Assembly: GCA_934869045.1 (NCBI GenBank)
Contig: CAKXAF010000109.1
Span: 1 to 8,326 of the forward strand
Direction: 5' to 3'
DNA: 8,326 bases
Source: an uncultured Nitrososphaerota archaeon
Lineage (GTDB): Bacteria; Bacillota; Clostridia; Oscillospirales; Ruminococcaceae
The notes under the pieces are model-generated. The model had not been told where the DNA came from. It ran no database searches and saw only the letters and a program-made list of their open reading frames with translations. The number at the start of each line of letters is the position of its first letter. The first letter of the stretch is position 1. Below, piece after piece: positions 1 through 6,934 of this stretch. Both the position numbers and the translations under genes were made by a program.

Positions 1-10
1 AAATCATTCC

Positions 11-28
11 AAAGGAGGTGCCTATGTG
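11..28 (+). promoter_or_regulatory. Ribosome binding site and GTG start of the first ABC gene
   Basis: AAAGGAGG at 11-18 is a near-perfect anti-Shine-Dalgarno match. GTG at 26 lies 7 nt after AGGAGG and opens the long frame. An ATG at 24-26 overlaps it by one base but is out of frame, reading only 10 codons to a stop at 54-56. The long frame is also open upstream to the window edge, so the ribosome site is what fixes the start. The operon promoter must lie left of the window. Confidence 0.8.
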
Positions 29-2308
29 TTCTTTTTCAATCTGCCGGAATCGGTAACAAATGCGTTTGCAGACCGCGGGGTTGCTGCCGATCAAATCTGC
101 TATACGGCAAAAGCCGATGTATCCAAAGAAAATCAATATGAGGAAATATACCTGGCCCTGACGCGGGATGAGCTCTGTATCCTCTACGGCCATGAACGGT
201 TCGTAGGGCGAAAGCGGCGCGAGACCCGGATTCTTTATGATGTCAGCAATTGCCGAACATTTCCGCTGACAAAAATCAAAGAGGTTGTCATCGACAGGCT
301 GTATACTGTTTCCTCCTTTATCATCCGGACGGACGATGAGGAAATCACGGTGTGCAGGCTGTCTCTTTCTTCGATTGGGCTTTTTGAAAAGTTCCGCAGC
401 CGGATCCTGGCGCTCCGGGAGGGAACTCCATTGGATGACTGCGGGCTGAAGGACGAACACCGGGTCTGCCCGAAATGCAAACGCCCCTACCCCAATCAGG
501 AGCGGACCATCTGTCCAAACTGCCTCTCCAACACTACGTCCTTCAAGCGGCTTTTAAAGGAATACCTTTCCTATAAAAAGGAGGCCGCTCTGATTTTTGT
601 GCTCATCCTCATCAGCAGCGTGCTGACCCTTGTAACGCCGCTGTTTTCTTCCCGGATGTTTTACGACCAGGTTCTCACCGAGCCTTCGGTGGCGGACGGC
701 ACAGTCTATGGCAAATACTACGGCCAGCTGGTCATGATCGTCCTGCTGATTTTCGCCATCAAGCTGATCGCCACCTTTTTCAGCTCCATTTACGGCATCA
801 TCGTCTCGAAAATTTCCTGCGACGTGCTTCACAGGCTCCGCGTCAAGATCTTTTCTTCCATGCAGCGGCTGTCGGTGAATTTCTTTGTCAGCAAAGCCAC
901 CGGCACCTTGATGACCCGTATTGACGACGATTCTGACTGGCTCTACCACTTTTTTGTGGACCTGGTCCCCTATTATATCGTCAGCGTCCTGACCGTGGCC
1001 GGACTGGTGGTGGTCATGTGTACCATCAGCCCCCTGCTCACTCTGCTGATTTTCGCCTCCATCCTGATCATCGGGTTCTTCATCTCCCGGCTCCAGCGCT
1101 ACCTGAAGCGGCTCCACCGCCGCCAGCACCGCGCCGTCCGGTCGATGAAATCCACCATCACCGACTCCCTGGGCGGCCAGAAGGTGGTCAAGTCCTTCGC
1201 TCGGGAGGAACAGGAGGTCAGCCGCTTCGACGCCCGGAATCAGAACTACTTCCAAACCCGCATCGACGCCGGCTACTACAACGCTTCCCGCTTCCCCATC
1301 CTGCGGATGATTTACCGCCTGTCGGAAATCGCCATCTTCGGCCTGGGCGCAGTCTTGGTCATCAAGGGGAACATCACCCTGGGCGCCCTCACCGCTCTCA
1401 TTGCCTACTCGGACATGGCCCTCAACAGCATCGAGTTCTTCATGAGCTCCGCCAACGAGGTCGCCCGTTCCATGGATTCCGCCTCCCGGATGTTTGAGAT
1501 CCTGGATACGGAGCCTTCGGTCCGGGAGAGCGACCACCCCGTCCGCATCGGCCGGATGCGGGGCGACATCGCTGTCAAAAACATTTCTTTTGAGTACGAG
1601 GTCGGCCGCCCGGTCATCAAAGGCGTCAGCTTCGAGGTCGGGGCCGGACAGATGATCGGCCTGGTGGGCCGCACCGGCGCCGGAAAATCCACCCTCATTA
1701 ACCTCATCGCCCGGCTCTACGACGTAACCGAGGGCGAGATCACCATCGACGGCGTGAACATCAAGGACATCGCCTTTGAAGACCTCCGCAGGAATATCGG
1801 CGTCGTGACCCAGGAGACCTATCTTTTTATGGATACTATCGCCGGAAATATCCGCTACGCCCGGCCTGACGCATCCATGGATGAGGTCATTGCGGCGGCC
1901 AAAGCAGCCTACGCTCATGACTTCATCCTGCGCTTCCCGGAGGGCTACGACACCAAGGTCGGCAACGGCGGCGTCCAGCTTTCCGGCGGCGAACGCCAGC
2001 GGATCTCCATCGCCCGGGCCATCCTCCAGGATCCGGCCATCCTGATTCTGGACGAGGCCACCGCCGCCATGGACACCCAGACCGAACGCAATATCCAGAC
2101 CGCCATCGAGCGCCTCCGCAAGGGCAAGACCATCATCTCCATCGCCCACCGGCTCTCCACTCTGCGGGACGCCGACAGCCTTGCCGTCATCGACGACGGC
2201 GAGCTCAGCGAAAAGGGCACCCACCGGGAGCTTCTCGACCTGCGCGGCGTCTATTACAACCTTCACAAGATCCAGCTCGATTCCCTGAAGTTCATCAACC
2301 AGGACTAA
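26..2308 (+). CDS. ABC exporter half-transporter with N-terminal zinc ribbon (DUF1854-associated, subunit 1)
   Basis: A 760-residue fused membrane/ATPase protein of the type IV (MsbA/Sav1866-like) exporter fold, predicted in the cytoplasmic membrane. Residues 1-145 form a soluble, beta-rich, PH-like extension. A zinc ribbon follows with Cys148, Cys151, Cys163 and Cys166. Six hydrophobic segments lie at about 187-208, 233-259, 310-331, 334-354, 421-446 and 449-475. The ATPase domain covers about 515-745: Walker A GRTGAGKST (548-556), Q-loop Gln596, signature LSGGE (652-656), Walker B with Asp676 and catalytic Glu677, and H-loop His708. It is about 150 residues longer than a standard half-exporter because of the N-terminal domain. 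The GTG start is chosen because AGGAGG ends 7 nt upstream. It is the first gene visible in an operon with a DUF1854 gene and a paralogous exporter, and probably heterodimerises with the latter. The substrate cannot be read from the sequence. The 5' part is visibly more AT-rich than the rest. Exporter class is certain; role is unknown. Confidence 0.95.
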   Translation: MFFFNLPESVTNAFADRGVAADQICYTAKADVSKENQYEEIYLALTRDELCILYGHERFVGRKRRETRILYDVSNCRTFPLTKIKEVVIDRLYTVSSFIIRTDDEEITVCRLSLSSIGLFEKFRSRILALREGTPLDDCGLKDEHRVCPKCKRPYPNQERTICPNCLSNTTSFKRLLKEYLSYKKEAALIFVLILISSVLTLVTPLFSSRMFYDQVLTEPSVADGTVYGKYYGQLVMIVLLIFAIKLIATFFSSIYGIIVSKISCDVLHRLRVKIFSSMQRLSVNFFVSKATGTLMTRIDDDSDWLYHFFVDLVPYYIVSVLTVAGLVVVMCTISPLLTLLIFASILIIGFFISRLQRYLKRLHRRQHRAVRSMKSTITDSLGGQKVVKSFAREEQEVSRFDARNQNYFQTRIDAGYYNASRFPILRMIYRLSEIAIFGLGAVLVIKGNITLGALTALIAYSDMALNSIEFFMSSANEVARSMDSASRMFEILDTEPSVRESDHPVRIGRMRGDIAVKNISFEYEVGRPVIKGVSFEVGAGQMIGLVGRTGAGKSTLINLIARLYDVTEGEITIDGVNIKDIAFEDLRRNIGVVTQETYLFMDTIAGNIRYARPDASMDEVIAAAKAAYAHDFILRFPEGYDTKVGNGGVQLSGGERQRISIARAILQDPAILILDEATAAMDTQTERNIQTAIERLRKGKTIISIAHRLSTLRDADSLAVIDDGELSEKGTHRELLDLRGVYYNLHKIQLDSLKFINQD

Positions 2309-2329
2309 ACGGGCAGCAAGGAGCGTGTT

Positions 2330-2827
2330 ATGAACGATTTTACTTATCTTTCCCCGGAAGATCTGACCTTCTCCCTCAGTGAAAACGGCATCCTCTCCCT
2401 GGACTCCGGGGGGATTCACTACGATTCCGTCCAGCTCATCCGCCTGTTCCCCTTCCAGTATCCGGAGGAATACCTTTCGGTGTCCGGGACGTCAGACGGC
2501 GAGCAAAAGGAGCTTGGGATGCTCCGGGACCTGGCCTCCTTTTCCCCGGAACAGCGCCAGCTTCTCACCGGCTACCTCGCCTACAAATACTTCATTCCCC
2601 GTATCGAAAAAATCGGCAAGCTGGAGGAAAAGTTGGGTTACGTCTATATGGACGTCACCACAGTACTTGGCCGCAAGACCATCTGCATTGCCGATGTGAC
2701 CTCCAACGTCCGGCTCATCCGCCCGGGCTATGTAACCATTGTCGACGTTCAGGGCAACCGGTATACCATCGACAATCTGGACGCCCTCGACAAAGACACC
2801 CGGCAAAAGATTGAGCTTTACATCTAA
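2330..2827 (+). CDS. DUF1854-family protein, accessory to the ABC exporter pair
   Basis: A 165-residue soluble protein with no signal peptide or membrane segment. I recognise it as DUF1854 from the pattern LIRLFPFQYPEEYLSV (about 36-51), a central helix ending in the YFIPRIEKI stretch, and the C-terminal part with VQGNRYTIDNLDAL. The ATG has AAGGAG at 2318-2323, 6 nt upstream. It sits 21 nt after one ABC exporter gene and 33 nt before the other, so all three are almost surely co-transcribed. Known of the family: function is undetermined, and proteobacterial members beside related ABC genes are labelled cyanophycin-metabolism-associated because of gene neighbourhood. No cyanophycin synthetase or cyanophycinase is present in this window, so that label should not be carried over. 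Inference: a cytoplasmic regulator or coupling subunit of the flanking transporter. Family assignment is fairly sure; function is open. Confidence 0.85.
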   Translation: MNDFTYLSPEDLTFSLSENGILSLDSGGIHYDSVQLIRLFPFQYPEEYLSVSGTSDGEQKELGMLRDLASFSPEQRQLLTGYLAYKYFIPRIEKIGKLEEKLGYVYMDVTTVLGRKTICIADVTSNVRLIRPGYVTIVDVQGNRYTIDNLDALDKDTRQKIELYI

Positions 2828-2845
2828 TTGACCCCAATCCCTTTT

Positions 2846-2863
2846 AAAGGAGGGTATGCTATG
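2846..2863 (+). promoter_or_regulatory. Ribosome binding site deciding the start of the second ABC gene
   Basis: AAAGGAGG at 2846-2853 lies 7 nt before ATG 2861, the same spacing as in the first ABC gene. The frame is open back to a TTG at 2828, directly after the DUF1854 stop, but that TTG has no ribosome site. An out-of-frame ATG at 2856 is only 2 nt from the Shine-Dalgarno and is unlikely to be used. The start is therefore placed at 2861. Confidence 0.85.
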
Positions 2864-5101
2864 CACTTTACTTCTTCCAGGCTGGAGGAAGTCCGCGCCT
2901 TGTTGGGCTGCGACCCCGTCTACAGCCTGGATTTCAACCTGGATGGCCGCGGAAAACCGGTGGACGGCGTCTGCGCCGTCACAGAGACGGAACTGGTCAT
3001 TCTCCGCGGAAGTCTTTTTGCCTTTCGCTGTCCCCTGAACGAGATCGAAGAGTTCGTCACCACCCAGCTGGTGGGCAGCGGCTCCTTCGGCATCATCCGC
3101 GCCGGAAAAACCGAGCAGCTCTGCATCTTCACCCAGGACCGGCTCAACGCCTTCGCGGAGCTGGGCAAGCTGGTGGAATACCACCGGGAGACCGGGATCT
3201 TCCCCGACCCCGGCGAGGAGGAATCCGCCGTCCGCCTCTGCCCCAAATGCGGCAGCGTCATCCCCGAGGGCACCGGTATCTGCTTCCACTGTGAAAAAAA
3301 AGGCAAATACCTCTGGCGGGTGGTCCGGCTTTCGCTCAAGTATAAATGGTCCCTGATTTTTTCTGTACTGGCCACCGCTGCGATCCAGCTTTTGTGGATC
3401 CTCTACCCCTACCTTCAAGGCGTGATCATCGACGACTACATCACCCCCAAAAATCAGGACCTTCGACAGCTTTTCATCATTCTCGGCGTCTTTATGCTCA
3501 TTCCCCTGATCATCATGTTTATGGAGATCATCAACGACCGCTGTACCGCTAAGGTGTCCATGTCCGTAGGCCGTGACCTGCGGGCCCAGCTGTTCCGCAA
3601 GATTCAGGAGCAGTCCATGAAGGCCATCACCAAGCGCCCCACCGGTGAGCAGATCAAGCGGATCTCCAGCGATACCGAAAAGGTCCAGCAGTTTGTTGCC
3701 ATGTACGGCAAAGAAGCGGTGGTCCGCATCCTCTCCACCATAGTCATTCTGGCTGTCATGCTGTTCATGAACTGGAAGCTGACCCTGCTGGTGCTGATTC
3801 CGGTCCCCCTTGCCATCATTGCCACCCAGATGATCTTCAAGTACATCCACCGCAAGTACGAGCTGGTCTGGAACCACTACAGCCAGTCCGAATCCACCCT
3901 TCACGACATCCTCAGCGGCATCCTGGTGGTCAAGACCTACGGCAGTGAAAAGCGGGAGATTGCTCATTATTCCAGCCATTCGGAGCGTTTTGCCAAAAGC
4001 ATGTACCGCGCCGACAAATTCTGGTTCCTGGCTTTCCCCATCATTGGCTTCGTCATCACCCTGGGCGAGTACTTTTACCTGTATTTCGGCGGCCAGCAGG
4101 TGCTCATCGGAGCACTGAGTCTGGGCAGCCTGCTTCGGTTTTCCGCCTATATTGGCATGATCTATGGCCCTCTGCGCTGGATCATCCAGCTCCCCCGCTA
4201 CATCGCGGAATCCGCAGTCAGCGCCGGAAAAATCTACGAGATTATCGATGAAAAAGAGGACGTCTCCGACTGCTCCGACCCGGTGGATCTGCAAATCCGG
4301 GGCCGCGTGTCCTTTGACAACGTGGGCTTTGGCTATAAGGTTTACAAGCCCGTCCTGAAGAACATCTCCTTCGACGTGCAGCCCGGCGAAATGATCGGCA
4401 TCGTCGGCCCTTCCGGCGTAGGGAAATCCACCCTCATCAACCTGATCATGCGCCTCTACGACGTCAGCTCCGGCTCCATCAAAATCGACGGCACGGACAT
4501 CCGGGACATCTCTCAGAACGCCCTCCGCAGCCAGATCGGCGTTGTTCTCCAGGAAACCTATCTTTTCGAGGGTACGGTCTTGGAAAACATTCTCTATGCC
4601 AAGCCAGACGCCACTATGGAAGAGGTCATTCAGGCCGCAAAAACTGCCAACGCCCACACCTTTATCTGCAAAATGCCCAACGCCTATCAGGAATACATCG
4701 GCAACAAAGGCTATAAGCTCTCCGGCGGCGAAAAACAGCGGATCGCTATCGCCCGAGCCATCCTCCGGGACCCACGGATCCTCATTCTGGACGAGGCTAC
4801 AGCCTCCCTAGACACCGAAACGGAAAAACTCATCCAGGAGGCTCTTGCACGGCTGACTCAAAACCGCACCACCTTCGCGATTGCCCACCGCCTATCCACC
4901 CTTCGCAACGCTGACCGGCTTATCGTCCTGGACAAGGGCCGTATCGCCGAGATCGGCACTCATGATGCGCTGCTCCCCAACAAATCCGTCTACTACAATC
5001 GGGTCTGGGCCCAGCGCCAGACCTCCACCCTCTTAAAGGTTGCCTTACCCAACAATCCCAAAACGCCCGCGTTTTGGATTGACGCGGGCGTTTGCTTATA
5101 A
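2861..5101 (+). CDS. ABC exporter half-transporter with N-terminal zinc ribbon (DUF1854-associated, subunit 2)
   Basis: A 746-residue type IV ABC exporter half-transporter, paralogous to the first gene of the operon. Residues 1-122 are a predicted PH-like soluble domain; a zinc ribbon has Cys127, Cys130, Cys141 and Cys144. Membrane segments lie at about 164-184, 202-222, 285-303, 306-325, 386-408 and 412-436. The ATPase domain has Walker A GPSGVGKST (516-524), Q-loop Gln564, signature LSGGE (620-624), Walker B with Asp644 and Glu645, and H-loop His676. Both partners therefore keep a catalytic glutamate, unlike many heterodimeric exporters with one degenerate site. The reading frame runs about 22 residues past the expected C-terminus, straight through a terminator-like hairpin, which suggests a lost stop or a frame slip near the end. 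It most likely dimerises with the first operon product; homodimers cannot be excluded. The substrate is unknown. Confidence 0.94.
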   Translation: MHFTSSRLEEVRALLGCDPVYSLDFNLDGRGKPVDGVCAVTETELVILRGSLFAFRCPLNEIEEFVTTQLVGSGSFGIIRAGKTEQLCIFTQDRLNAFAELGKLVEYHRETGIFPDPGEEESAVRLCPKCGSVIPEGTGICFHCEKKGKYLWRVVRLSLKYKWSLIFSVLATAAIQLLWILYPYLQGVIIDDYITPKNQDLRQLFIILGVFMLIPLIIMFMEIINDRCTAKVSMSVGRDLRAQLFRKIQEQSMKAITKRPTGEQIKRISSDTEKVQQFVAMYGKEAVVRILSTIVILAVMLFMNWKLTLLVLIPVPLAIIATQMIFKYIHRKYELVWNHYSQSESTLHDILSGILVVKTYGSEKREIAHYSSHSERFAKSMYRADKFWFLAFPIIGFVITLGEYFYLYFGGQQVLIGALSLGSLLRFSAYIGMIYGPLRWIIQLPRYIAESAVSAGKIYEIIDEKEDVSDCSDPVDLQIRGRVSFDNVGFGYKVYKPVLKNISFDVQPGEMIGIVGPSGVGKSTLINLIMRLYDVSSGSIKIDGTDIRDISQNALRSQIGVVLQETYLFEGTVLENILYAKPDATMEEVIQAAKTANAHTFICKMPNAYQEYIGNKGYKLSGGEKQRIAIARAILRDPRILILDEATASLDTETEKLIQEALARLTQNRTTFAIAHRLSTLRNADRLIVLDKGRIAEIGTHDALLPNKSVYYNRVWAQRQTSTLLKVALPNNPKTPAFWIDAGVCL
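5061..5093 (+). terminator. Hairpin terminator of the ABC operon, inside the 3' end of the last gene
   Basis: AAACGCCCGCG at 5061-5071 pairs perfectly with CGCGGGCGTTT at 5083-5093. This gives an 11-bp GC-rich stem, extendable by T5072-A5082, with an 11-nt spacer. Only short T runs follow on either strand, so it is an imperfect intrinsic terminator. It lies between convergent genes and is symmetric enough to serve both. It overlaps the final codons of the second ABC gene (stop at 5099-5101). Confidence 0.65.
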
Positions 5102-5132
5102 AAGGAGTATCACAAGTCCGAAGTCCGGCTTT

Positions 5133-6752
5133 TTATCTGCCGAATGGCAGCCGCTGGATATCGCTGCCGCTGGAACTCTCCTGCTGCTGGCTGTCAGACG
5201 AATTCAGGGATCCCTTATCCTCTGCCAGCTCCACGCTGATGGTGTAGGTCTTGACTTTGCCGGAAAGGCTCTGCTGCACAACGGTCAGCTCCACCATGTC
5301 GCCGGGTTTCTTGGCGCTCATAATGCTCTTGACCGTTTCAGAGTCCCGAACATCCTGTCCATCGATCTGGGTGATGATATCACCGGCACGGAGGCCCTTG
5401 GCGTAAACATCCATGTCCTCGCGGACTGACTGGACCCACAGTCCCGGGGTATAACCTGTCATGGCGCCCACCGCGTCGCTGACTGCGTAATACGTGATGC
5501 CCAGCAGCACCCGGCCGCGGACATATCCATAGGCGATCAGATCGTCCACGATCGGTTTTGCCGTGGAGATCGGGATGGCAAAGCCGATCCCCTCAATTTG
5601 AGTAGAGGAGAGCTTCGAAGAGTTGATGCCGACCACCTGACCGTATTTATTAATCAGCGCACCGCCGGAGTTTCCGGGATTGATGGCCGCGTCGACCTGG
5701 ATGGCCTCCATCTCGATGGATTCGCCGGTTTCCTCGCTGGTGACCGTAATCAGCCGCTTCAGGCCGGAGACGATCCCCTGGGTTACAGAACCGGCCAGAT
5801 TCATGCCGGTGGGGTTGCCGATGGCAACAATGCGCTCGCCGACCACCAGCTCGTCAGAGCTTCCGAATTCCGCTGCGGTCAGGTTGCTGGCGTCGATTTT
5901 GACGACGGCAACGTCGGTTTTCTCGTCGATGCCTACCACTTCCGCCTCATATTCCTCGTCGTTGTCCAGAATGACCAGGATACCGCCGGTCGCGCCGGAG
6001 ACCACATGGGCGTTGGTGACAATATAACCGTCGCTGTTCATGATGATACCGGAACCGGTGCCATACACCTGCATGGGATATTCCGTCCGGTAGGTCTGGA
6101 TGCCTACGACAGAGGGCCGGACCTTGGCGGCGATCTCCTCAGTGGAAAGCACGCCGTCGGTATACGCCTCCTCGTCCGGGGCCGGGCGGTTATTCAGCGA
6201 AAGCTGCGGGCCGTCCCGCACCTCATCGGAAGAGGAAGATGATGCTCCGCCGTTCAGTGCGGGGTCCTTCCCGCCGCCGTTCTGCTGCCGGCTGTAGAGG
6301 ATGAATCCAGTGAATGCCGCCGCGGTAACCAGAAACACAACGGTCATCACCACGGCGAAAACCTTCAGCCCCGTATTGTTTTTCGGTTTGTATCCCACGT
6401 TTCCCCGGGAGATCTGGTCATAATCCTCATAGCTCCAGCGGTAATCCTGCTGCGGATGAGGCGGAGGCGTCTGCGGCGGAATCTGCTGGTCGCCGAAATT
6501 CTGGAACCCGCCGGAAGGGCTGCCCGGCGCCTGGCCGGAACCGACCGTACCCGGATTCGGATTTCCCGAGTAACTCTGCCAGTTGTTGAAAGGCTGACCG
6601 CCTCCATTTGCTGAAGTTCCGCCATCGGGGCTGCCATTTGGAGCGGACGCTCCGTTTTCCGGTGCAGAAGCGCCGGTATTCTCCGTTGTATTTTCATGGT
6701 TCTCACCCGGCTCCCAGCCGTTGGTTCCATAAGAATCGTTTCTGTCATCCAT
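5133..6752 (-). CDS. htrA: HtrA/DegP-type membrane-anchored serine protease with one PDZ domain
   Basis: A 539-residue envelope quality-control protease of the HtrA (S1C) family, which degrades misfolded exported proteins. Residues 1-128 are a predicted cytoplasmic, disordered tail rich in Gly, Asn, Pro, Ser and Gln. A single membrane helix at about 129-153 anchors it with the protease outside. The trypsin-like domain covers about 200-400 with the triad His249 (TNAHVV), Asp280 (TDVAVVKI) and Ser362 (NPGNSGGAL), all intact. One PDZ domain spans about 410-510 and begins at GRVLLGI. A Ser/Gln-rich tail closes the protein. The start is fixed by AGGAGGAG at 6761-6768 (minus strand), 8 nt before the ATG. 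It lies 182 nt downstream of a sensor kinase gene on the same strand, which suggests stress-responsive control, but this is not shown. Length and layout match Firmicutes HtrA proteins. The exact paralogue name (htrA, htrB or htrC) cannot be decided. Confidence 0.94.
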   Translation of the reverse strand: MDDRNDSYGTNGWEPGENHENTTENTGASAPENGASAPNGSPDGGTSANGGGQPFNNWQSYSGNPNPGTVGSGQAPGSPSGGFQNFGDQQIPPQTPPPHPQQDYRWSYEDYDQISRGNVGYKPKNNTGLKVFAVVMTVVFLVTAAAFTGFILYSRQQNGGGKDPALNGGASSSSSDEVRDGPQLSLNNRPAPDEEAYTDGVLSTEEIAAKVRPSVVGIQTYRTEYPMQVYGTGSGIIMNSDGYIVTNAHVVSGATGGILVILDNDEEYEAEVVGIDEKTDVAVVKIDASNLTAAEFGSSDELVVGERIVAIGNPTGMNLAGSVTQGIVSGLKRLITVTSEETGESIEMEAIQVDAAINPGNSGGALINKYGQVVGINSSKLSSTQIEGIGFAIPISTAKPIVDDLIAYGYVRGRVLLGITYYAVSDAVGAMTGYTPGLWVQSVREDMDVYAKGLRAGDIITQIDGQDVRDSETVKSIMSAKKPGDMVELTVVQQSLSGKVKTYTISVELAEDKGSLNSSDSQQQESSSGSDIQRLPFGR

Positions 6753-6768
6753 AGTGGATTCTCCTCCT
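6753..6768 (-). promoter_or_regulatory. Ribosome binding site of htrA
   Basis: On the minus strand AGGAGGAG at 6768-6761 precedes the ATG at 6752 by 8 nt. No other in-frame start with a comparable site is nearby. Confidence 0.8.
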
Positions 6769-6889
6769 TTTGGTTGATACCCTTAGTTTACCGGGAATTT
6801 GTGAATAAATTTAAAAAACCGGTCCAAACGAATTCTGAATTTTTTTGACAGAATCCTTAACAATTTTCACCTGTCCATCACAAAGCCCT
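6769..6889 (-). promoter_or_regulatory. AT-rich leader/promoter region of htrA
   Basis: This stretch between the kinase terminator and htrA is markedly AT-rich compared with the genes around it and contains no credible ORF. It is the natural place for an htrA promoter. I found no convincing -35/-10 pair at 16-18 nt spacing on the minus strand. An 8+8 inverted repeat lies inside it at 6830-6856. Confidence 0.4.
6830..6856. repeat. Inverted repeat upstream of htrA, possible operator
   Basis: GAATTCTG at 6830-6837 pairs with CAGAATCC at 6849-6856 (one G-T pair), with an 11-nt T-rich spacer. It lies 78-104 nt upstream of the htrA start. It could be a response-regulator binding site or a weak RNA hairpin. 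An operator role is inference. Confidence 0.4.
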
Positions 6890-6930
6890 AAAAGGCGGCA
6901 GGCTCCTTTCCCAAGCCGGGATCGGAGCCT
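6890..6930 (-). terminator. Probable intrinsic terminator of the sensor kinase gene
   Basis: On the minus strand AGGCTCC (6930-6924) pairs with GGAGCCT (6906-6900). An inner CCC/GGG stem continues it around a small loop. A TTTT run at 6893-6890 follows after a short GC-rich spacer. The hairpin begins 4 nt after the kinase stop codon, the expected place. The weak T-tract makes read-through into htrA possible. Confidence 0.55.
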
Positions 6931-6934
6931 TGCT

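Noticed and set aside
554..2419. Long open frame on the minus strand opposite the first ABC gene (621 codons)
   Set aside because: It is a by-product of strong C-ending codons on the plus strand. The product is Asp/Gly/Val-rich, matches no family, and lies opposite an unmistakable ABC exporter.
2828..2860. TTG start at 2828 for the second ABC gene
   Set aside because: It has no ribosome site and its first codons would encode the Shine-Dalgarno itself. ATG 2861 has ideal spacing.
2492..4657. Long open frame on the minus strand opposite DUF1854 and the second ABC gene (721 codons)
   Set aside because: Same codon-bias shadow, with low-information Asp/Gly/His-rich product. It spans two real genes.
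26..5101. Cyanophycin metabolism locus
   Set aside because: Only the DUF1854/ABC association suggests it. No cyanophycin synthetase or cyanophycinase is in the window, so the pathway is not assigned.
5114..5135. Tandem AAGTCCG repeat followed by T5, as a second terminator between the convergent genes
   Set aside because: The best stem is only 3 bp (CCG/CGG) with mismatched flanks, and the two 7-nt copies are too short to call a meaningful repeat. The upstream hairpin is a far better candidate.
6845..6850. Perfect TTGACA on the plus strand as a -35 box
   Set aside because: There is no -10 element at 16-18 nt and no plus-strand gene downstream. It lies within a T-rich stretch and is probably chance.
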